From assembly GCA_002404155.1 (NCBI GenBank), contig DHJC01000057.1:65458-129457 (forward strand): DNA of 64,000 nt. Direction: 5' to 3'. Below, piece by piece: positions 60,245 through 64,000 of this stretch. The stretch's first letter is position 1, and each line of letters begins with the position of its first letter. The position numbers and the translations under genes are program-made. The stretch is from Chloroflexi bacterium UBA4730. GTDB lineage: Bacteria > Chloroflexota > Limnocylindria > P2-11E. The notes below the pieces were generated by a model. It did no database searches, was not told where the DNA came from, and saw nothing but the letters and a program-made list of their open reading frames with translations.

Positions 60245-61394
60245 GACGCGCAAGAAGATGAATGTCCCGATCACGAAGCCGTCGCTGGGCGAGGAGGAGG
60301 CCCGCGCCCCCTACGAGTCGATCAAGAGCGGCTGGGTGACCCAGGGCCCGAAGGTCGCGGAGTTCGAGAAGGCCGTCGCGGCGTACGTCGGGGCGAAGCA
60401 CGGCGTGGCGACCACGTCGTGCACGACCGGCCTGCACCTCGCGCTCGCGACGGCGGGCATCGGCCCGGGTGACGAGGTCATCGTCCCGTCGTTCACGTTC
60501 ATCGCGTCGGCCAACGCCATCCTCTACACCGGCGCGACGGTCGTGTTCGCGGACATCGACCCGCGCACGTACAACATCGATCCGAACGACATCGAGCACC
60601 GCATCACGAAGAAGACGAAGGCGATCATGCCGGTCGACCAGATCGGGCTGTCCTGCGACATGGATCCGATCAACGCGATCGCCCAGAACCACGGCATCGA
60701 CGTGGTCGAGGACGCCGCGCCCGCCATCGGGAGCGACTACAAAGGACATCGGACCGGGTCGAACGCGCACCAGACCGTCTTCAGCTTCCACCCGCGCAAG
60801 GTCATCACGACCGGCGAGGGCGGCATGATCACGACCGACGACGACGCGCTCGCCGACCGCGCGCGCAAGCTGCGCGCGCACGGGATGAGCGTGTCCGACC
60901 TCGACCGGCACACCGCCGACCGCGTGATCATCGAGCAGTACAACGAGCTCGGCTTCAACTACCGGATGAGCGACATCCAGGCGTCCATCGGGCTCGTCCA
61001 GATCCGCCGGCTCCCCGAGCTGCTGCGGATCCGGATCGAGAAGGCCGAGCGCTACAACCGCGAGCTGCCCGAGATCAAGGGCCTCGAGATCCCGTACGCG
61101 CCTCCGTACGCGACGCACACGTACCAGAGCTACTGTCTGCGCCTCACGAAGGACTGCACGCTCGACCGTGAAGAGCTCATGACGAACCTCCTGCGTCGTG
61201 GTGTCGCGACGCGGCGCGGGGTCATGGCCTCGCACCTCGAGAAGACCTACACCGATCGCATCGGGACGGTCTCGCTGCCGGTCACCGAAGAGGCGACGGA
61301 GCACACGATGCTGATCCCGCTGTTCGCGACGATGACCGATGAGGAGCAGACCTACGTCATCGACGCGCTCCGCGAGGAGCTTGGCTCGGCCTAG
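60234..61394 (+). CDS. DegT/DnrJ/EryC1/StrS aminotransferase, second
   Basis: A 386-residue PLP enzyme from ATG 60234, overlapping the epimerase by 11 bases. Motifs: PSLGEEEARAPYESIKSGWV, GVATTSCTTGLHLALATAGI, DEVIVPSFTFIASANAILYT, VVEDAAPAIGSDYKG, and the lysine in FSFHPRKVITTGEGGMITTD. GFNYRMSDIQASIGLVQ is typical of 4-keto sugar aminotransferases such as perosamine synthetase. It does not closely match the first aminotransferase, so two different amino groups may be installed. Confidence 0.9.
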   Translation: MAVETRKKMNVPITKPSLGEEEARAPYESIKSGWVTQGPKVAEFEKAVAAYVGAKHGVATTSCTTGLHLALATAGIGPGDEVIVPSFTFIASANAILYTGATVVFADIDPRTYNIDPNDIEHRITKKTKAIMPVDQIGLSCDMDPINAIAQNHGIDVVEDAAPAIGSDYKGHRTGSNAHQTVFSFHPRKVITTGEGGMITTDDDALADRARKLRAHGMSVSDLDRHTADRVIIEQYNELGFNYRMSDIQASIGLVQIRRLPELLRIRIEKAERYNRELPEIKGLEIPYAPPYATHTYQSYCLRLTKDCTLDREELMTNLLRRGVATRRGVMASHLEKTYTDRIGTVSLPVTEEATEHTMLIPLFATMTDEEQTYVIDALREELGSA

Positions 61395-62346
61395 CCGCCG
61401 CCGCCTCGCGCTTGCCGCGGTCCTGCTCGCGGCGTGCGGCCCGACGGCAACCGCACCCGCGGTCAGCTCGTTCAGCGCAGCGCCGCCGGCCGCCGCGGTG
61501 AACTCGGGCACCATGCCACCGACCCCGTCACCGCTCGCGACCTCGAGCGGGACGGTCACTCTCACCGCCGCGGAGCGCGACGCCTGGGCCCAGATCCGCG
61601 CTCGGCGTCCGCTGGGCTCGCCCGTCGCCATGCCGACGTGGCTGCCGACCTCGCTCGATCGTGACCACGTTGTGGTCGATCTAAGAGTCGACGCCGCCGA
61701 TCCGCGCTACATCGTCACGTACAGCGGCGCGGGTCGGTCGATCGAGCTCGGGATGGGTGGCGCTGGGCCCGGGCAGACGTCCGGCCAGTCCGCCCTTGGC
61801 ACGCGCGTGCGGCGATCCTCGGCCGTTCTGAGCTTCCCGTCGTCGCTGTTCTTCGATCCATCGGGACCCGCGCTGCGCGTCGTCCAGTGGCAAGAGGCCG
61901 GGTGGGTCCTCTGGGTCAGCTCATCGACCTTCCCCGGCGGCGACCTGCTGCGCGTCGCGTGGGAGCTCGATCCCGCGACCGCACCGGTACCGTTCTCCGA
62001 CCGCGTGCGCGACGGCGCGTGCGCTTCGACGACGAAGCCCGAAGACACGATCGACCGCCTGATGGCGCTCATCGGCTCGGCCGATGAGGACGCGGTGCTC
62101 GATTGTTTCGCGCTCGACGTGGGGTTCGCCAATTGGGCAACGCTACCGACGACCACCGATCGCGCGCAGCGCAACGTTGGGGAGGTCGGCGGCCGCGTTT
62201 ACATCCAGGGCACCTGGACCTTCACGAGCGAGCCGGTCTTTTGGACGCAGGGGTCGAAGGCCTCGCAGTTCTTCCAGCTCGGGTTGGAGGGCGGGCGGTG
62301 GCGCGTGTTCGAGGTCGGCACCGCGGCGTACGGCTCGCCGCCGTAG
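61381..62346 (+). CDS. Lipoprotein of unknown function
   Basis: I start at TTG 61381, which gives ARPSRRRLALAAVLLAACG: a basic start, hydrophobic segment and lipobox LAAC, 321 residues in all. The earlier ATG at 61339 would add 14 residues overlapping the aminotransferase. A Pro/Ser/Thr/Ala linker follows the lipid Cys, then a beta-rich domain with LTAAERDAWAQIRARRPLGS, DRDHVVVDLRVDAADPRYIV, WQEAGWVLWVSS and a C-terminal NTF2-like region (DTIDRLMALIGSADEDAVLD, QFFQLGLEGGRWRVFEVGTA). Function unknown. Convergent with the GNAT gene. Confidence 0.7.
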   Translation: MARPSRRRLALAAVLLAACGPTATAPAVSSFSAAPPAAAVNSGTMPPTPSPLATSSGTVTLTAAERDAWAQIRARRPLGSPVAMPTWLPTSLDRDHVVVDLRVDAADPRYIVTYSGAGRSIELGMGGAGPGQTSGQSALGTRVRRSSAVLSFPSSLFFDPSGPALRVVQWQEAGWVLWVSSSTFPGGDLLRVAWELDPATAPVPFSDRVRDGACASTTKPEDTIDRLMALIGSADEDAVLDCFALDVGFANWATLPTTTDRAQRNVGEVGGRVYIQGTWTFTSEPVFWTQGSKASQFFQLGLEGGRWRVFEVGTAAYGSPP

Positions 62347-62350
62347 GCCC

Positions 62351-63313
62351 CTACAGCTCCTTCAGGAGCTGGATCCCGTCGGGCCGCCGCGTGTAGCCCA
62401 TCGTCTCGTTGATGTGGAGGATCGGCACGTTCGTGCTGTCGTTGTCGGTCCGCACGCGGTCGACCCCGAGCACCATCGCCTGCATCAGGGTCTCGCACTT
62501 CAGCGCGCGGGCCACCCCGCGGCCGCGGACCTTCCTGGCCGTCCCGGTCCAGTCGGTGGCCACCACGCCTCGCACCGGGGGGTAGCTGAGCTGTGAGACG
62601 CCGACGATGTCGTCGCTCTCGCGCGCGATCCAGATGCGGTCCTCGTGCAGCCCCGGTGACTTGAACCAGAGCACGAACTGCTCGAACGCGAGCGGCACGT
62701 TCGGAACGGTCGTCGGGATGTCCGACTCGGCCTCATCGCTCATCCGCTGGAGCTTGTGAAACTTGTCGGGATCGGTATCGCGCGCGAGCGTGAGGATCTC
62801 GATGCCGTCCGTGCGCATCCGGGCGCGCGACTTGTCGGTCATCTTCTGGATCCGCTCGCGATTCGCGACGAGATCGAGCTCCCAGAAGCGCTGGCGTCGC
62901 TCTTCGCGGTAGCCGCGTCCGCTGAGGACTCCGAGCTCGAGCGCGTCGTGCTCCCAGGCCCACACCGTCGCCTTCGTCGTGCCGTCGGCGATCGAGCGCT
63001 CCTCCATCGCGCCGGCCAGGGCATCCAGACGCGCCGCGGTCCGCGCCGACGGTCCGAGCTCCATGCCGACGCGCCCGAACCGCTCGGGCATCTTCGCCCA
63101 GGCCTGGTGCGAGCGCGTGGCCACGCCGACGGGCGCGCCGTTCAGCGACGCGATGAAGCGCTCGACCGTCGTCTCCGGGCCGACGAGGGTCCAGAAGTGC
63201 CGCAGGAGCTGCGGATCCACCGGATCGTCGGGATGCACCTCGGTCTGGACGTCGGCCACGAAGGCCGCGTCGTCCAGCGTCGCCGGGCGTAGCTCGAGGT
63301 CCGCGACCTTCAT
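62351..63313 (-). CDS. Double-domain GNAT-type acetyltransferase
   Basis: A 320-residue protein; the ATG (complement of 63311-63313) overlaps the stop of the upstream GT2 gene by one base. It starts LELRPATLDDAAFVADVQTE, a GNAT opening, and the second half repeats it (GIEILTLARDTDPDKFHKLQ). The acetyl-CoA pyrophosphate loop lies in the second domain, RKVRGRGVARALKCETLMQA, and ends with NVPILHINETMGYTRRP, typical of mycothiol-synthase-like tandem GNATs. The first domain looks degenerate. The long upstream extension to 63910 lies inside the opposite-frame part of the GT2 gene and is not protein-like. Confidence 0.8.
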   Translation of the reverse strand: MKVADLELRPATLDDAAFVADVQTEVHPDDPVDPQLLRHFWTLVGPETTVERFIASLNGAPVGVATRSHQAWAKMPERFGRVGMELGPSARTAARLDALAGAMEERSIADGTTKATVWAWEHDALELGVLSGRGYREERRQRFWELDLVANRERIQKMTDKSRARMRTDGIEILTLARDTDPDKFHKLQRMSDEAESDIPTTVPNVPLAFEQFVLWFKSPGLHEDRIWIARESDDIVGVSQLSYPPVRGVVATDWTGTARKVRGRGVARALKCETLMQAMVLGVDRVRTDNDSTNVPILHINETMGYTRRPDGIQLLKEL

Positions 63314-63999
63314 CAGATCCTCCGCAGCAGCTTGTCGCGCGCGACCTGACCGAGCTGTACGACGTACTGCATGATCTCGCGCCGCCCGAACTTGGATGCG
63401 CCGAGCTCCCGGTCCCGGAAGGTATAGGGCACCTCGACGACCGTCTTGTACCGGCCGCGGGCGATGACCTCGAAGCCGATCTTGAAGCCGATCGGGTTGA
63501 GCTTCACGCCGTCGACCACCGAGCGGCGGAGCGCGAAGAAGCCGCTCGTCGCGTCGCGCACCGGGACGAGCACGTTGGCCAAAAGGCACGCGACCCGCGA
63601 GACGACCCGCCGTTTCAGCGGCCAGTCGCGGACACCGCCGCCCTTCGCATAGCGGGAGCCGACCGCAAGGTCCGCACCGCGCGCGATCGCGTCCGCGAGC
63701 GCGGGCACCGTCTCCGGCGGATGGGACAGGTCCGCGTCCATCACGACCAGCACGTCGCCGCGCGCGGCCGCGAAGCCGGCGACCACGGCGCTCGCGAGCC
63801 CGGCCTTGCCGGCCCGGCGCACGACACGGACGGGGATGCGCGGCGCGAGCGCGTCGGCGATGCTGGCCGTGCCGTCGGGTGAGCCGTCGTCGACGATCAC
63901 GAGCTCCCACTCACGTCCGGCGAGCGCGGCATGCAGACGCTCGGCGAGCCCCGTCACCGAGCCCGCTTCGTTGTAGGTCGGGACGACGACCGAGAGCAT
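63313..63999 (-). CDS. GT2 glycosyltransferase, polyprenol-phosphate sugar synthase type
   Basis: A 228-residue soluble or peripheral transferase. LSVVVPTYNEAGSVTGLAER opens the GT-A fold. LVIVDDGSPDGTASIADALA and VLVVMDADLSHPPETVPALA carry the DxD-type metal site. GSRYAKGGGVRDWPLKRRVV and the C-terminal YKTVVEVPYTFRDRELGASK match dolichol/polyprenol-phosphate mannose synthases. It would make the lipid-linked donor used by the GT-C enzymes at 26976 and 52150. It ends one base from the window edge; an in-frame start further out cannot be excluded. Confidence 0.85.
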   Translation of the reverse strand: MLSVVVPTYNEAGSVTGLAERLHAALAGREWELVIVDDGSPDGTASIADALAPRIPVRVVRRAGKAGLASAVVAGFAAARGDVLVVMDADLSHPPETVPALADAIARGADLAVGSRYAKGGGVRDWPLKRRVVSRVACLLANVLVPVRDATSGFFALRRSVVDGVKLNPIGFKIGFEVIARGRYKTVVEVPYTFRDRELGASKFGRREIMQYVVQLGQVARDKLLRRI

Positions 64000-64000
64000 G

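Noticed and set aside
62351..63910. GNAT gene extended to 519 residues
   Set aside because: The extra N-terminal part overlaps the GT2 gene and is compositional shadow; the GNAT start at 63313 is coupled to the GT2 stop.
1..64000. CRISPR array, rRNA, tRNA, insertion sequence with transposase, prophage
   Set aside because: I looked for regularly spaced repeats, structural RNA landmarks, DDE transposases and phage genes and saw none; the only mobile elements are the two group II introns.

Overview
This is a high-GC bacterial chromosome window. Its genes are dense, often overlap by 1-8 bases (ATGA/GTGA junctions) and frequently start with GTG or TTG. A monoderm-type set of exported wall enzymes, a UPF0182 protein, a Wzm/Wzt-type polymer exporter and many short Pro/Ser-stalked exported proteins suggest a Chloroflexota organism of the Limnocylindria/Ellin6529 type. 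An actinobacterial relative is the alternative. The lineage is inference; there is no rRNA or tRNA gene in the window.

Bases 1-19.8 kb form a cell-shape and cell-surface block. mreB and mreC (no mreD follows) lead into three long exported proteins that carry different catalytic domains: a subtilase, a SpoIID/LytB protein and an N-acetylmuramoyl-L-alanine amidase (PGRP type). All three carry the same roughly 110-residue beta-sandwich module, 14 copies in total. A kelch protein, a four-repeat surface protein, an ECF sigma factor, a large two-zinc-finger anti-sigma factor with a predicted beta-propeller sensor, and an abundant-looking TIG/Ig surface protein follow.

Bases 19.85-22.6 kb are a gene graveyard. 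A group IIC intron sits right behind a rho-independent terminator. Its reverse transcriptase is frameshifted and its 3' end is lost into the remnant of a methyltransferase. Next come a 120-bp fragment duplicated from a gene 7.7 kb away and another broken small gene. Bases 22.6-29.6 kb hold a C-methyltransferase-like gene, all four dTDP-L-rhamnose genes in two convergent operons, a multispan glycosyltransferase and metF.

Bases 29.7-37.5 kb hold two tandem paralogous exported proteins, two alpha/beta hydrolases, a decayed vapBC pair beside an intact toxin-antitoxin pair, a membrane protein gene broken over three frames, and several small exported proteins.

Bases 37.47-38.27 kb are a second group II intron. 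Its reverse transcriptase body is deleted but domains V and VI remain, and it ends two bases before the start codon of the polymer-export permease. From there to 64 kb runs a surface-polysaccharide cluster: Wzm/Wzt exporter, methyltransferases, glycosyltransferases (one a double-domain fusion, two tandem duplications), a UPF0182 protein, and an operon for an N-acylated amino sugar. That operon holds a Gfo/Idh dehydrogenase, two acyltransferases, two DegT aminotransferases and an SDR epimerase. A GNAT protein and a GT2 polyprenol-phosphate sugar transferase close the window on the minus strand.
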